Positions 7,012-16,282 are shown, counted from the stretch's first letter. The stretch: DNA of 64,000 nt from Streptomyces spiramyceticus (GCF_028807635.1 NZ_JARBAX010000002.1:62001-126000); one strand, 5' to 3'. Notes: generated by a model not told the origin, from the sequence alone. Numbers and translations are program-made.

Positions 7012-7193
7012 CGGTCTTCCCTTCCTCGGAACCCGGTACCCGGCTGCCACCGGCCCGAGTTCTGCGAATGTGCCCCGCAGCCAGGCTAGCCCCGGACACG
7101 GACAACTCGATGCGAGATCATGCCTGTCTGGGTGATCATTGTGCCGGGCAGGGACTCGAGGCATGGGCCGAATGGTGAACGGGGTGGGAGATC

Positions 7194-8024
7194 ATGACCT
7201 GGAGCGGTGAAGAGATAGACCTCGACGCGTACTTGGCGCGTATCGGCTACCAGGGGGACAAGGGCGACCTGTCGCCGACCATCGGGACACTGCGGGCGCT
7301 GCAGAGGGCCCATGTGGCGTCGATTCCGTTCGAGAATCTTGAAGTGGCGCTCAGCAGGCCGGTGTTGCTGGACCCCAAGAGTGTCCAGGCGAAACTGGTG
7401 GGTCTGCCGCGCGGCGGCTACTGCTACGAGCAGAACTCGCTGTTCGCCGCCGTCCTGGAGCGGCTGGGATTCCAGGTCGCCGGGCGCGGAGCCAGGAACC
7501 GTACGAGGGGGAGCGATCTCACTCCGGTGACGCACGGGATGCTCGTGGTGAGCGTCGACGGCGAACGGTGGCTGGTGGACACCGGGTTCGGGTACCTGGG
7601 GCCGCTGGAGCCGGTGCCGCTCCTCGACGGTGCGACGGTCGAACAGGGCGGCTGGACCTTCGGCATCCGCGTCGAGGCGGAGGGCATTCACGTACTGCGG
7701 TCGTTGCGGGCCGAGGGGTGGATCGACCTGTACGCCTTCGCGCCGCAGGCGCTCTATCCGGCCGACTTCGAGGTCATGAACCACTACAGCTCGTCCCATC
7801 CGCAGTCGAAGTTCGTCGGACAGGTCGTCGCGCAGCTGCCTGGACCGGGGGAGCGGCATGCGCTCGTACGCGACCAGCTGACGACCCTGCGCACAGACGG
7901 TTCGAGCAGCCGGCGGCAGGTGCCCGCCGGGGAGCTCGGGCGTGTGCTGGCGGACGTCTTCGGCATCGCAATGGGCACGGCGGACCTGGAGCAACTGGCC
8001 GCCCTTACAGACGGATCGCAGTGA
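7194..8024 (+). CDS. Arylamine N-acetyltransferase (276 aa)
   Basis: The enzyme transfers acetyl from acetyl-CoA to arylamines, hydrazines or similar acceptors through a Cys-His-Asp triad. The cysteine is in RGGYCYEQNSLF (about residue 82), the histidine in VTHGMLVVSV, and the aspartate in WLVDTGFGY. The N-terminal helical part (AYLARIGYQG then RAHVASIPFENLE) is typical, and the length matches bacterial NATs. ATG 7194 follows GGTGGGAG. It stands alone between a convergently oriented terD-like gene and the YdbC-like gene. In Streptomyces, relatives serve xenobiotic detoxification or close amide bonds in natural products; no biosynthetic cluster is visible here, so detoxification is the simpler guess. 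Confidence 0.92.
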   Translation: MTWSGEEIDLDAYLARIGYQGDKGDLSPTIGTLRALQRAHVASIPFENLEVALSRPVLLDPKSVQAKLVGLPRGGYCYEQNSLFAAVLERLGFQVAGRGARNRTRGSDLTPVTHGMLVVSVDGERWLVDTGFGYLGPLEPVPLLDGATVEQGGWTFGIRVEAEGIHVLRSLRAEGWIDLYAFAPQALYPADFEVMNHYSSSHPQSKFVGQVVAQLPGPGERHALVRDQLTTLRTDGSSSRRQVPAGELGRVLADVFGIAMGTADLEQLAALTDGSQ

Positions 8025-8091
8025 GCTTGTCGTTTCGGTGATGTGCGGCGGAGAGTGACCGGCGCCGCGTTGATGGCCGTACGATGGCGCG

Positions 8092-8697
8092 GTGCTGGTC
8101 AAGTGGATTCGCTGCACAGTGATCGACCGTCGAGGTTTTGAGCGGGGGCAGCGAAAGTGGGCGGGGCTGTTGGGGGAACCGGGTTTCCGGGGACAGGGCG
8201 GCGGCTGGAGCCGGGAGCGGCCAGGTGTGGCGCACGTCTTCGCCTTCTGGGAGAGCCGCGCGTTCTACGACTCGTTCATGGCCCGCTCGCACGACCGGCT
8301 CGCTGCGGCGCAGTCCGGCACGTACAAGAACATCAAGGTCGGTCTCTTCGACTACCGGTTCGACATCAAGACGGGCTTCGAACCGCGGTTCACGGACGCA
8401 GATGTGGTGCGGGTCGCGCACTGCAAGGTGAATGAGGGCCGGGTCGAGCACTTCTCGCTGATGCAGGAGAAGGTGTGGAATCCGGCGATGGCAGGGTCGC
8501 CTGGGATGCTGCGCGGGTTGTTCGGTGAGGCGCCGGGCAATGAGTTCCTGGTGCTGTCGATGTGGCAGTCCGCCGCCGAGCACGGCAAGTACCGTGCCGA
8601 GCGGGTGGAGCGCCTCTCGCTTCGCGCGCAGACAGCGGTCGATGTCGCGGAACTCGGGGGCGCGGTCGTTGAGCTGGATCCGTCCTGGACGGTGTGA
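8092..8697 (+). CDS. YdbC-like DUF4937 domain protein (201 aa)
   Basis: A conserved bacterial protein of unknown function. The start MLVKWIRCTVIDRRGFERGQ and the block FAFWESRAFYDSFMARSHD match my memory of the YdbC/DUF4937 family, which looks like a duplicated dimeric alpha-beta barrel (ABM-like): a first half to about residue 95, and a second half from ADVVRVAHCKV to the end with FLVLSMWQSAAEHGKYR. No catalytic motif stands out. The start is GTG 8092. A -10-like TACGAT (8080-8085) ends 6 bases before it, so the transcript may begin at the start codon. It is not clearly in an operon with its neighbours. Confidence 0.75.
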   Translation: MLVKWIRCTVIDRRGFERGQRKWAGLLGEPGFRGQGGGWSRERPGVAHVFAFWESRAFYDSFMARSHDRLAAAQSGTYKNIKVGLFDYRFDIKTGFEPRFTDADVVRVAHCKVNEGRVEHFSLMQEKVWNPAMAGSPGMLRGLFGEAPGNEFLVLSMWQSAAEHGKYRAERVERLSLRAQTAVDVAELGGAVVELDPSWTV

Positions 8698-8864
8698 TCA
8701 CCCGCTTCCGTACAGGACGGTGTGATGGCACTGTGCCGCTGTCGGCACAGCTGTCCCGCACGACCCGCTGCTGCGCCGTCCTTTCCCGGCCGCATACGCT
8801 GGACAGAGAGTCGGGACAGCCGCCCGGCTGAGCCGCATCCGATCTCACGTTCTAGGGTTTCGGC

Positions 8865-9524
8865 ATGGCACGACCGCGGCGCATCGTCCTTCTCCGGCAC
8901 GGGGAGTCGGAGGGGAATGCCGATGACACGGTGTACGAACGGGAGCCCGACCATGCGCTGAGGCTCACCGAGACCGGGCTGCGCCAGGCCCGGGAAGCCG
9001 GGGTGCGGCTCCGTGCCCTCTTCGGCGAGGAACGGGTCAGCGCCTACGTATCGCCGTACCGCCGTACGCACCAGACCTTCGCGGCACTGGGGCTCGCCCA
9101 GGACCGGGTACGGGTCAGGGAAGAGCCGCGGCTGCGGGAGCAGGACTGGGGGAACTGGCAGGACAGGGAAGACGTACGGCTGCAGAGGGCGTACCGGGAC
9201 GCGTACGGGCACTTCTTCTACCGCTTCGCGCAGGGCGAGTCCGGGGCCGATGTGTACGACCGGGTCGGGGCGTTCCTGGAGAGCCTCTACCGGAGCTTCG
9301 AGGCGCCCGACCACCCGCCGAATGTACTGCTGGTCACTCACGGGCTGACCATGCGCCTGTTCTGTATGCGCTGGTTTCACTGGTCGGTGGCCGAATTCGA
9401 GTCACTGTCCAACCCGGGAAACGCCGAGATGCGGATGCTGCTGCTCGGCGAGAACGGGCGCTACAGCCTGGACCGGCCGTTCGAACGCTGGCGGACCCCC
9501 GAACCGTACGGCCGCACCGGATAG
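8865..9524 (+). CDS. Histidine phosphatase superfamily protein (219 aa)
   Basis: A phosphoglycerate-mutase-like phosphatase that uses a phospho-histidine intermediate. The signature RHGESEGNADD is at residues 11-20, followed by the second arginine in SPYRRTHQTFAAL, the acid in REEPRLREQDWGNW, and the second catalytic histidine in VTHGLTMRLF. The substrate cannot be told from the sequence. Many actinobacterial members of this branch act on sugar phosphates or other metabolites. A TAGGGT (8853-8858) ends 6 bases before ATG 8865 and no ribosome-binding site is seen, so the mRNA is probably leaderless. The next gene follows after 12 bases, suggesting partial co-transcription. Confidence 0.9.
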   Translation: MARPRRIVLLRHGESEGNADDTVYEREPDHALRLTETGLRQAREAGVRLRALFGEERVSAYVSPYRRTHQTFAALGLAQDRVRVREEPRLREQDWGNWQDREDVRLQRAYRDAYGHFFYRFAQGESGADVYDRVGAFLESLYRSFEAPDHPPNVLLVTHGLTMRLFCMRWFHWSVAEFESLSNPGNAEMRMLLLGENGRYSLDRPFERWRTPEPYGRTG

Positions 9525-9536
9525 AGTGGCAGAGCG

Positions 9537-10445
9537 ATGACCGCTGACTCCTTCACCGTCCGGCGCTTCGAACGCGCCCTGGCCAGCCTGCGTGGGCTGT
9601 CCCTGGGAGACGCCCTGGGCTCCCAATTCTTCGTACCTGCGAACTATCCGCTGCTCAAGCGGCGCGCGCTGCCTCCCGGCCCCTGGCAGTGGACCGACGA
9701 CACCGAGATGGCCTGTTCGGTCCTGGCGGTGCTCGTCGAGCACGGCCGAGTCGACCAGGACGCCCTCGCCCGCTCCTTCGCCGAGCACCACGACTTCGAC
9801 CGCGGCTACGGCCCCGCCGTCAACCGGATGCTCCGGCTGATCAGGGAGGGCGGCGACTGGCGCGAGCTCGCCGCCGCGCTCTTCAACGGTCAGGGCTCCT
9901 GGGGCAACGGCGCGGCGATGCGCATCGCGCCGCTGGGCGCCTGGTACGCCGACGACCCCGAGCAGGCCACCCACCAGGCCGAGATCTCGGCATACGTCAC
10001 GCATCAGCACCGTGAGGCCGTGGTCGGCGCCATGGCCGTGGCGGCCGCCGCCGCACTCGCCGCGGATCCGGCGGGCCCGCCGCAGGCGGCCGATCTGCTC
10101 GACGGCGTGATCGCGCTCGTACCGCGCAGCGCCGTGGGCGCCGGGCTCCGACGAGCCCGCGACATGCTCGACTACGGCGACGCCGGCACCGTGGCCGCGG
10201 TTCTGGGCTGCGGACGGCGTACGAGCGCGCACGACACCGTGCCGTTCGCTCTCTGGTCGGCGGCTCGGGCGCTCGGCGACTTCGAGCAGGCGTTCTGGAC
10301 CACTGCCCAGGTGGGCGGCGACGTCGACACGACCTGCGCCATCGTCGGCGGAGTGGTCGGCGCGGGCAAGGCCGGGGCGCCGCCGGTCTCCTGGCTGGAG
10401 CAGACCGAAGAGCTGCCGGACTGGATCCCTTCACGCACGCTCTGA
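9537..10445 (+). CDS. ADP-ribosylglycohydrolase family protein (302 aa)
   Basis: The protein belongs to the ADP-ribosylglycohydrolase (DraG/ARH) fold, which removes ADP-ribose from proteins or small molecules using two Mg ions. The metal-binding aspartates are seen in LSLGDALGSQ, WTDDTEMACSV (about residues 58-65) and GGDVDTTCAIVGGVVGA (near residue 260). Length and motif order are normal. The gene starts 12 bases after the histidine phosphatase and has TAGAGT (9522-9527) just upstream, so it may also have its own promoter. The physiological target is unknown; nitrogenase regulation, the classical DraG role, is unlikely here. Confidence 0.92.
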   Translation: MTADSFTVRRFERALASLRGLSLGDALGSQFFVPANYPLLKRRALPPGPWQWTDDTEMACSVLAVLVEHGRVDQDALARSFAEHHDFDRGYGPAVNRMLRLIREGGDWRELAAALFNGQGSWGNGAAMRIAPLGAWYADDPEQATHQAEISAYVTHQHREAVVGAMAVAAAAALAADPAGPPQAADLLDGVIALVPRSAVGAGLRRARDMLDYGDAGTVAAVLGCGRRTSAHDTVPFALWSAARALGDFEQAFWTTAQVGGDVDTTCAIVGGVVGAGKAGAPPVSWLEQTEELPDWIPSRTL

Positions 10446-10459
10446 CCCGGTACGACTGT

Positions 10460-10496
10460 CACGGTCCTGCCACATCCGGGCCCTGGCAGGGCCGTG
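10460..10496 (+). terminator. Terminator of the glycohydrolase gene
   Basis: A 13-bp stem (CACGGTCCTGCCA at 10460-10472 with 10484-10496, one G-U pair), 15 bases after the stop. There is no T run, which is common for Streptomyces terminators. Confidence 0.6.
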
Positions 10497-10621
10497 CCGC
10501 CAGGCCAGGGCTACTCTGACGGCCACGCCGCCCCCTTGATCATGACGGGCGCGTGCCGACGAGACACCGGGCCCCGGACGCTGCTTCCTGCCGCGCACGT
10601 GCCCGGTCGGGAGGGGGTCCC

Positions 10622-12337
10622 GTGCCCGATACACCAGTCACACCGCCCACGGAGTCAGGGTCCGGCCAAGGACCGGGCCCCGCGCCGCAGGACGCCGTCC
10701 CGCAGCCGTCGGCCACGTCGTCGGTCATGCCGTCGGCCCTGCCGTCTGCCGAGCCGCCTGCCATGCCGTCGTACCGGGAGCAGCACCGGAGGGCGACGCA
10801 GCCTCAGCGCAGCCAGCCGTGGCCGCCACCGCCGCCTGCGCCGCCCAAGTGGCTGACCGACGTACGTCCCGGCCCACCGGCCGCCGTCCGCCCCGCCACG
10901 CTCTGGGCGGTACTGGCCACCGCCCTGCTGAGCGCGCTGCTGCTCGGCGAAGGTCTGGGCCTGAACCTGCTGGTCGTGGCCGCGCCGGCCGCGCTCGCCG
11001 CGTACTTCGCAGCCCAGGCGGCAGGCCGTCGCCTGCGCCCGTGGACGCTCCTGTGGGCCGTCGGCGGTCTTGCCCTGCTGGTCGTACCCGCGCTGCGTGA
11101 CGCGGGCTGGCCGACTTTCCTCGCCGTAGTCTCCGCGCTCGCGCTGGGCTCGCTCGCGCTGCACGGCAACCGGACCTGGGCGGGCGTACTCGCTGGTTCC
11201 CTCGGTGTCGTGGGCTCGCTCGGTTCCGGCGCGGCCTGGGCCTTGCGGGGGCTGCGCGAGCGCGCGGAAGTGTCGCGCGGCCGCTGGGCGCCCGTCGTGC
11301 GTACGGTCTCCGTCGCCGTCGTGCTGCTGGTCGTTTTCGGCGCGCTCTTCGCCGGAGCCGACGCTGCCTTCGCCGATCTGCTCGGTGGCCTCACGCCGGA
11401 CGTCTCCATCGCCGACGGACCCTGGCGGATCTTCCTCTTCGCGCTCGGTCTCTTCGGTGCCCTTGCCGCCGCCCGCACCGCCGCCGCGCCGATGCGCTGG
11501 GACCGCCTCGACATACGTCCCGCACGCGCCCGGGGGCGTGCGGAATGGGCACTTCCGCTGATCGTCCTCAACCTCCTCTTCGCCGCCTTTATCGCCGTCC
11601 AGCTCGCCGTGCTTTTCGGCGGCTACGACAAGGTGCTGAGCGAGACCGGACTTTCCTATTCCGAGTACGCCCGGCAGGGCTTCTGGCAGCTCCTCTGGGC
11701 CACGCTCCTGACCCTCCTTGTCATCGCACTCGCACTGCGCTGGGCACCGCGCGGAGGAGCCCGCGACCGGACCCTGATCCGCTCGGTTCTCGGCACTCTG
11801 TGCGTACTCACGCTGGTCGTCGTCGCATCCGCGCTGCGCCGCATGGACCTGTACGTCGATGCGTACGGCCTGACACGGCTGCGTATCTCGGTGGCGGCTG
11901 TGGAGCTGTGGCTGGGCCTTGTGATCGTACTGATCATGGCGGCGGGGGTACTGGGCTCCCGCTGGCTGCCGCGCGCGGTGGCAGCGAGCGCGGGCGCCGC
12001 CGTGCTGGCCTTCGGGCTGGTCTCGCCGGACGGGCTCGTCGCGGAACAGAACGTGGCGCGGTACCGCGCCACCGAGAAGCTCGACGTGGGTTACTTCCAG
12101 GACCTGTCGGCCGACGCCGTACCGGCACTGGACACGCTGCCCGAGCCCCAGCGTTCCTGCGCCCTCGTAGGCATCGCGGCACGGCTCGACGACGAGAGCG
12201 AGCCCTGGTACGCGACGAGCCTGGGCTCGGCCCGGGCTCGCGAGATCCTCGAAAAGCGGCCCCTGGCGCTGGACGACAGCGGGTGCCAGAAACTCGGAAT
12301 GTACGGCGATGGGCGCGGGCTCTACGACGAGTACTGA
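10622..12337 (+). CDS. DUF4173/DUF4153 multi-pass membrane protein (571 aa)
   Basis: A membrane protein with a long Pro/Ser-rich cytoplasmic N-terminus (about 90 residues) and then some ten hydrophobic segments, starting at ATLWAVLATALLSALLLGEG and ending near VAASAGAAVLAFGLVS. The middle stretch GADAAFADLLGGLTPDVS and the end, with QNVARYRATEKLDVGYF, are typical of DUF4173 proteins, whose function is unknown. After the last helix a hydrophilic tail carries YFQDLSADAVPALDTLP. I prefer GTG 10622, preceded by GGGAGGGGG, over the longer frame from 10553. It stands alone and converges on the MFS gene across a large terminator. Confidence 0.82.
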   Translation: MPDTPVTPPTESGSGQGPGPAPQDAVPQPSATSSVMPSALPSAEPPAMPSYREQHRRATQPQRSQPWPPPPPAPPKWLTDVRPGPPAAVRPATLWAVLATALLSALLLGEGLGLNLLVVAAPAALAAYFAAQAAGRRLRPWTLLWAVGGLALLVVPALRDAGWPTFLAVVSALALGSLALHGNRTWAGVLAGSLGVVGSLGSGAAWALRGLRERAEVSRGRWAPVVRTVSVAVVLLVVFGALFAGADAAFADLLGGLTPDVSIADGPWRIFLFALGLFGALAAARTAAAPMRWDRLDIRPARARGRAEWALPLIVLNLLFAAFIAVQLAVLFGGYDKVLSETGLSYSEYARQGFWQLLWATLLTLLVIALALRWAPRGGARDRTLIRSVLGTLCVLTLVVVASALRRMDLYVDAYGLTRLRISVAAVELWLGLVIVLIMAAGVLGSRWLPRAVAASAGAAVLAFGLVSPDGLVAEQNVARYRATEKLDVGYFQDLSADAVPALDTLPEPQRSCALVGIAARLDDESEPWYATSLGSARAREILEKRPLALDDSGCQKLGMYGDGRGLYDEY

Positions 12338-12342
12338 CGGTA

Positions 12343-12409
12343 GGGGAGGGGCCCCCAACCGGGCAGGGAGGGCGGGGCGCAGTGCGGCGCCTCCTCCCTG
12401 CCCCTCCCC
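12343..12409. terminator. Bidirectional terminator between convergent genes
   Basis: Nested stems: GGGCAGGGAGG (12361-12371) pairs with 12393-12403, and an outer GGGGAGGGG (12343-12351) can pair with CCCCTCCCC (12401-12409). It serves the DUF4173 gene and the convergent MFS gene. Confidence 0.65.
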
Positions 12410-12438
12410 GGTCCGAGTGGCGACCGCGGGCGAACCGC

Positions 12439-13995
12439 TCAGGCCGCCCCCGGCCCCCCGGCGCCGGCTGTCCCGCTGAGCGCCTCCAGGTCGCTCTTGC
12501 GTACCCGGATGACGAACAGTGCGACGAGCAAGGCGAGTCCGACCAGGCCCACGCCTGCCCAGAACGCCGTCGAAATGCCCTCGGCAAGCACCTGGTGCCC
12601 CCAAGGGGCGGGCAGCTCGTGGGACTTGGCGAAGGCCGCCTGCTGGGCGGGTGTCGCCTCCGTGAGGAACGACGGAATCTGCCGCGCGGCCTCGTCGCGG
12701 CTGGCCGTTCCGAAGACGGTCATGAGAATCGACAGCCCCAGGGAACCACCCACCATCTGTGTGGCGTTGAGAAGACTGGAGGCCGCTCCCGATTCGTGCT
12801 GAGCCACACCGGACACCGCTGTCAGTGTCGCCGTTACGAACACCAGGCCCATGCCGAAGCCGAAGAGCAGCATGGGGCCCAGCACGCCTCCCAGGTACGA
12901 ACTGTCCGGATCGATCGCGGTCAGCCAGGCCATGCCCGCTCCGGTGAACACCGCCCCCGAGACAAGGAACGGCTTCGGGCCCAGAACCGGGAGCAGCCGC
13001 GACGACAGGCCGGCCGCCGTCACGATCATCACCGTGACCGGCAGGAACGCGAGCCCGGAGGAGATCGGACTGTAGCCGAGCACGTTCTGCACGAAGAGGA
13101 CGATGAAGAAGAACATGCCGAACATCGCCGCGGCGAGGCTCATCATGATCGCGTACGTCCCTGACCTGTTGCGGTCGGCGAACATCCGCAGAGGGGTGAT
13201 CGGGTCCGGCGCCCGTCGCTCGTTGAACACGAAGGCGACCAGCAGGACGAGAGCCAGGCCGAACGCGCCCAGGGTGAGACCGTCCCGCCAGCCGTCGTCG
13301 GCGGCGCGGATGAACCCGTACACCAGAGAAGCCATGCCCACGGTCGAGGTGAGCGCGCCGGTGAGGTCGAAACGGCCGGGGTGGCGCTCGGACTCATTGA
13401 TGAACACGGGGGAGAGGACGGCTATCAGGATGCCGATCGGCAGGTTGACGTAGAACACCCAGCGCCAGTCGAGCCACTCGGTGAGCATCCCACCCGCCAG
13501 CAGCCCGATCGCCGCGCCGCTGGCGGAGACCGCCGCGAAGATGCCGAACGCCCGGTTGCGCTCGGGGCCTTCGCGGAACGTCGTGGTGATGAGCGCGAGC
13601 GCGGTGGGCGAGGCGATGGCGCCGCCCACGCCCTGGAGCGCACGCGCCGCAAGTATCTGCCATGGCTCCTGCGCGATGCCGCACAGCAGTGAGGCGAAGG
13701 TGAAGAGCAGAACGCCGAAGACGAAGACCCGCCTGCGGCCGAGGATGTCGCCCGCCCGTCCGCCGAGCAGCAACAGACCGCCGAAGGTGAGGGTGTAGGC
13801 GTTGATCACCCAGGAGAGGTCGGTCGTACTGAAGGAGAGAGCGGTCTGGATGTGCGGGAGCGCGATATTCACAATGGTGGTGTCGAGGACCACCATGAGT
13901 TGAAGAGCCGCGATGACGGTAAGGGCGATTCCTGGACGCCCCTGCCGACGGGCTGCGCCCGGGTTGTGTGGTGCAGCTAACTGAGAGGTAGTCAC
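12439..13995 (-). CDS. MFS drug-export transporter, DHA2 (14-TM) family (518 aa)
   Basis: A proton-driven multidrug exporter of the EmrB/QacA type. It begins with a short cytoplasmic part, then TM1 with LQLMVVLDTTIVNIALP (motif D1 of the DHA2 family), WVINAYTLTFGGLLLLGGRAGDILGRRRVF (motif A loop), and ALQGVGGAIASPTALALI (motif C-like). About 14 hydrophobic segments fit the length. The start is GTG 13995, with GGGGGATCC upstream. It is divergent from a TetR gene, and two palindromes lie between them, so it is very probably repressed by that regulator and induced by its substrate. The drug or metabolite is unknown. Confidence 0.92.
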   Translation of the reverse strand: MTTSQLAAPHNPGAARRQGRPGIALTVIAALQLMVVLDTTIVNIALPHIQTALSFSTTDLSWVINAYTLTFGGLLLLGGRAGDILGRRRVFVFGVLLFTFASLLCGIAQEPWQILAARALQGVGGAIASPTALALITTTFREGPERNRAFGIFAAVSASGAAIGLLAGGMLTEWLDWRWVFYVNLPIGILIAVLSPVFINESERHPGRFDLTGALTSTVGMASLVYGFIRAADDGWRDGLTLGAFGLALVLLVAFVFNERRAPDPITPLRMFADRNRSGTYAIMMSLAAAMFGMFFFIVLFVQNVLGYSPISSGLAFLPVTVMIVTAAGLSSRLLPVLGPKPFLVSGAVFTGAGMAWLTAIDPDSSYLGGVLGPMLLFGFGMGLVFVTATLTAVSGVAQHESGAASSLLNATQMVGGSLGLSILMTVFGTASRDEAARQIPSFLTEATPAQQAAFAKSHELPAPWGHQVLAEGISTAFWAGVGLVGLALLVALFVIRVRKSDLEALSGTAGAGGPGAA

Positions 13996-14018
13996 TATGG
14001 ATCCCCCACAAGTGAGTT

Positions 14019-14038
14019 AGTGAACGGGTGCGTTCACT
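14019..14038. promoter_or_regulatory. TetR-type operator 1
   Basis: Arms AGTGAACG and CGTTCACT with spacer GGTG. It lies 24 bases upstream of the MFS start. The same arm sequence occurs in operator 2. Confidence 0.8.
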
Positions 14039-14065
14039 GTCATGCCAACGGTAGGGATTCCCCCT

Positions 14066-14087
14066 CAGTGAACGCAAGCGTTCACTG
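14066..14087. promoter_or_regulatory. TetR-type operator 2
   Basis: A palindrome with 10-base arms CAGTGAACGC and GCGTTCACTG around AA. It lies 29 bases upstream of the TetR start. With operator 1 it allows repression of both divergent genes, and hence autoregulation. Confidence 0.85.
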
Positions 14088-14116
14088 AAGCCCTCGTCCC
14101 CAACGGAGAGAAAAAG

Positions 14117-14755
14117 ATGGCCACTTCGCGCTGGACTGCCGCCGCCGAGGCGCAGCCGGTCTCACTGCGCCGCCGCGGGCTCGTACTGGAACGAGCGATC
14201 CTCGATTCCGCGCTGGAGCAGTTGAGTACGGTCGGCTGGAACGGCCTCACCATGGAAGGTGTTGCCGCCGGCGCGCAGACGGGGAAGGCGGCGGTCTACC
14301 GCCGCTGGCCGTCCAAGGAGGACCTCGTCGCGGACGCCCTGAAGGCCGGGCTGCCGGATCTCGCCGACGCGCCGGACCGGGGCAGCATCCGGGAAGACCT
14401 CTATGAGCTCTGCCGCCGTATGCGCGGAGCGATGTATTCCAGGCCCGGATTCGCACTGCGTTCCGTACTTCACGAATGCGACAAGGGGGTGGCCGAGCGG
14501 TTCCACGCGGTGATTCTCCGCCAGGTGATCGAGCCCTCGAACCGGCTCTTCCGCGAGGTGGTGAGCCGCGGGATCGAGCGCGGCGACGTGCGTCCCGATG
14601 CCACGAGTGACCTGGTGTTCGACGTGATCCCGGGCCTGATGATGTACCGCTCGAAGGTGTGCGGAAGCGAATGGCCGGACGAGGAGATCACTGAAGTGGT
14701 GGACAGGATCATGGTGCCCCTGCTGCGCCCGGTGCCGACTCCGGCCGCCGACTGA
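14117..14755 (+). CDS. TetR/AcrR family transcriptional repressor (212 aa)
   Basis: The N-terminal HTH covers about residues 20-70 ([47 protein letters not shown], read in pieces, with [15 protein letters not shown] as the recognition part). The C-terminal helical domain, with [17 protein letters not shown] and [12 protein letters not shown], binds a ligand and dimerises. The ribosome-binding site GGAGAG sits before ATG 14117. The gene is divergent from the MFS exporter, and two palindromes share the half-site AGTGAACG. The likely role is ligand-relieved repression of the exporter and of itself. The ligand cannot be predicted. Confidence 0.92.
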   Translation: MATSRWTAAAEAQPVSLRRRGLVLERAILDSALEQLSTVGWNGLTMEGVAAGAQTGKAAVYRRWPSKEDLVADALKAGLPDLADAPDRGSIREDLYELCRRMRGAMYSRPGFALRSVLHECDKGVAERFHAVILRQVIEPSNRLFREVVSRGIERGDVRPDATSDLVFDVIPGLMMYRSKVCGSEWPDEEITEVVDRIMVPLLRPVPTPAAD

Positions 14756-14804
14756 CGCCCGGGGTGTCGCCGGCGGTGTCCGGCGGCGTAACCTGGCAGG
14801 CGCC

Positions 14805-15515
14805 ATGCCGTACGAACCACCCACCCACGCCGTCGAGCGCTCCCTACGCGCCACCACCGGCGCCAAGATCATTGCCGGTGTCGACGAGGTCGGGCGCGGA
14901 GCGTGGGCCGGACCCGTCACCGTGTGCGCAGCCGTCACCGGCCTGCGCCGGGCACCCGACGGCCTCACCGACTCCAAGCTGATCACCCCAAAGCGCCGCA
15001 CCGAGCTGGCCGTAGTGCTGGAGGGGTGGGTTACGTCGTACGCCCTGGGGCACTCCACGCCCGAGGAGATCGACGAGCTGGGGATGACCGCCGCGCTGCG
15101 GCTCGCCGCCGTACGCGCCCTGGACGCGCTGCCGGTGCAGCCGGACGCGGTGATCCTCGACGGGAAGCACGACTACCTCGGGCTGCCCTGGAAGGTACGT
15201 ACGGTGATCAAGGGGGACCAGTCCTGCATCGCGGTCGCGGCCGCCTCGGTGATCGCCAAGGTGAGGCGCGACGCGATGATGGCCGGACTGGAGGCCCAGT
15301 TCCCAGAGTTCGCCGACTTCGCTTTCGCGGACAACGCGGGCTATCCCTCGCCCGTGCACAAGGCGGCGCTGGCCGAGCGGGGGCCCACCCCGTACCACCG
15401 ACTGTCCTGGTCGTATCTCGATGCGCTGCCCAGGTGGCGGCACCTCAAGAAGATCCGGCTGTCGGCGGAGGCCGCCGCTCTGGAAGACGGGGGCCAACTC
15501 GGCTTCGATTTCTGA
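14805..15515 (+). CDS. rnhB: Ribonuclease HII (236 aa)
   Basis: The enzyme cuts RNA in RNA-DNA hybrids and single ribonucleotides in duplex DNA, supporting genome maintenance. The acidic active site is visible: [14 protein letters not shown] (residues about 25-38) supplies Asp-Glu, [12 protein letters not shown] a further Asp, and [14 protein letters not shown] the last. Also typical are [11 protein letters not shown] and [12 protein letters not shown]. The length is normal. ATG 14805 is preceded by TAACCT about 10 bases upstream, so the leader is probably very short. It stands next to the TetR gene only by chance of orientation; its true partner may be the downstream helicase-like gene. Confidence 0.96.
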   Translation: MPYEPPTHAVERSLRATTGAKIIAGVDEVGRGAWAGPVTVCAAVTGLRRAPDGLTDSKLITPKRRTELAVVLEGWVTSYALGHSTPEEIDELGMTAALRLAAVRALDALPVQPDAVILDGKHDYLGLPWKVRTVIKGDQSCIAVAAASVIAKVRRDAMMAGLEAQFPEFADFAFADNAGYPSPVHKAALAERGPTPYHRLSWSYLDALPRWRHLKKIRLSAEAAALEDGGQLGFDF

Positions 15516-15580
15516 TCCGATCGCACTTATGTACCAACCCGCTGCTGCGCGTCGCGGCGGCATTTGATAGAAATCCACTC

Positions 15581-16213
15581 ATGCCTCTCTCCCCCGAGGA
15601 GCCTCAGATTCACGAGAGCGCCCAGGGTCCCCGCGTCACTACGGCCACCGGCCGCCCCGCGTCGACCCCCCGTCCCGTACCTGGTCCGCGTACCGCGGCC
15701 ACACCGCGTCCCGGACGCCCTGTCCCAGGCCCTGCCAGGGGCCCTGCCAGGCCCGCGCCTCCGGTGCAGCGGACGCAGACGTCCGGCGGCAAAGCCCCGG
15801 CCGCGCGGCAGGAGAATCGTTCCGCGCCGCAGGTCCAGCTGATCCCCGCTTCGACGGACGGCGCACTCGACGCCGCCGGCGAGGCCGTCGACCTGCTGCT
15901 CGACTCCGGACGCGCGCCGGGCGACGTCCTGGTGCTCACCACTGGTGAACAGCACCCCTGGGCCGCCCACGAGCTGTCCTTCGGCGAAGCCTCGTACTGG
16001 GCCCAGCACGAGGCCCGCGACGACGTCTTCTACGCGGACGCCGATGTCGCGGAGCGGGCCGCTGCCCGGCCGGTGGTGGTCGTCGCGGTCAACGGCGGAG
16101 GCGACGACGTCCTGACCCGTGCGCTGCCCGTCGCCAGGGAACGCGCAGGCGCGCTGCTGATCGTGTGCGGAGACCCGAACCGGGTCAACGCCGTGCTCGG
16201 CGCGGGCGTCTGA
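15581..16213 (+). CDS. Conserved protein with Pro-rich N-terminus and helicase-lobe-like C-terminus (210 aa)
   Basis: The first about 85 residues are Pro/Arg/Thr-rich and probably disordered. The C-terminal 120 residues look folded: DGALDAAGEAVDLLLDSGRAPGDVLVLTTG..., then PVVVVAVNGGGDDVLTRAL, then ARERAGALLIVCGDP. This pattern resembles lobe 2 of UvrD-like SF1 helicases, where a strand is followed by a check of reads-like-nucleic-acid motifs, but no Walker A or helicase box is present, so it is at best an isolated lobe. ATG 15581 follows TAGAAA (15568-15573) by 7 bases, with no ribosome-binding site, which suggests a leaderless mRNA. The function is not known. Confidence 0.65.
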   Translation: MPLSPEEPQIHESAQGPRVTTATGRPASTPRPVPGPRTAATPRPGRPVPGPARGPARPAPPVQRTQTSGGKAPAARQENRSAPQVQLIPASTDGALDAAGEAVDLLLDSGRAPGDVLVLTTGEQHPWAAHELSFGEASYWAQHEARDDVFYADADVAERAAARPVVVVAVNGGGDDVLTRALPVARERAGALLIVCGDPNRVNAVLGAGV

Positions 16214-16230
16214 CCCGTACGCCACTTTCT

Positions 16231-16266
16231 GCTCGCGCCGCGCGTGTGTCAGCGCGCGGTGCGAGC
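16231..16266. terminator. Bidirectional terminator between convergent genes
   Basis: A 14-position stem with one G-T position (16231-16244 with 16253-16266, loop TGTGTCAG), in the 69-base gap between two convergent genes. Confidence 0.65.
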
Positions 16267-16282
16267 CGGTCGGCGTGCCGCC

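Noticed and set aside
10655..12604. 649-residue minus-strand frame opposite the DUF4173 gene
   Set aside because: No start signal or domain; it is opposed by a clear membrane protein frame.
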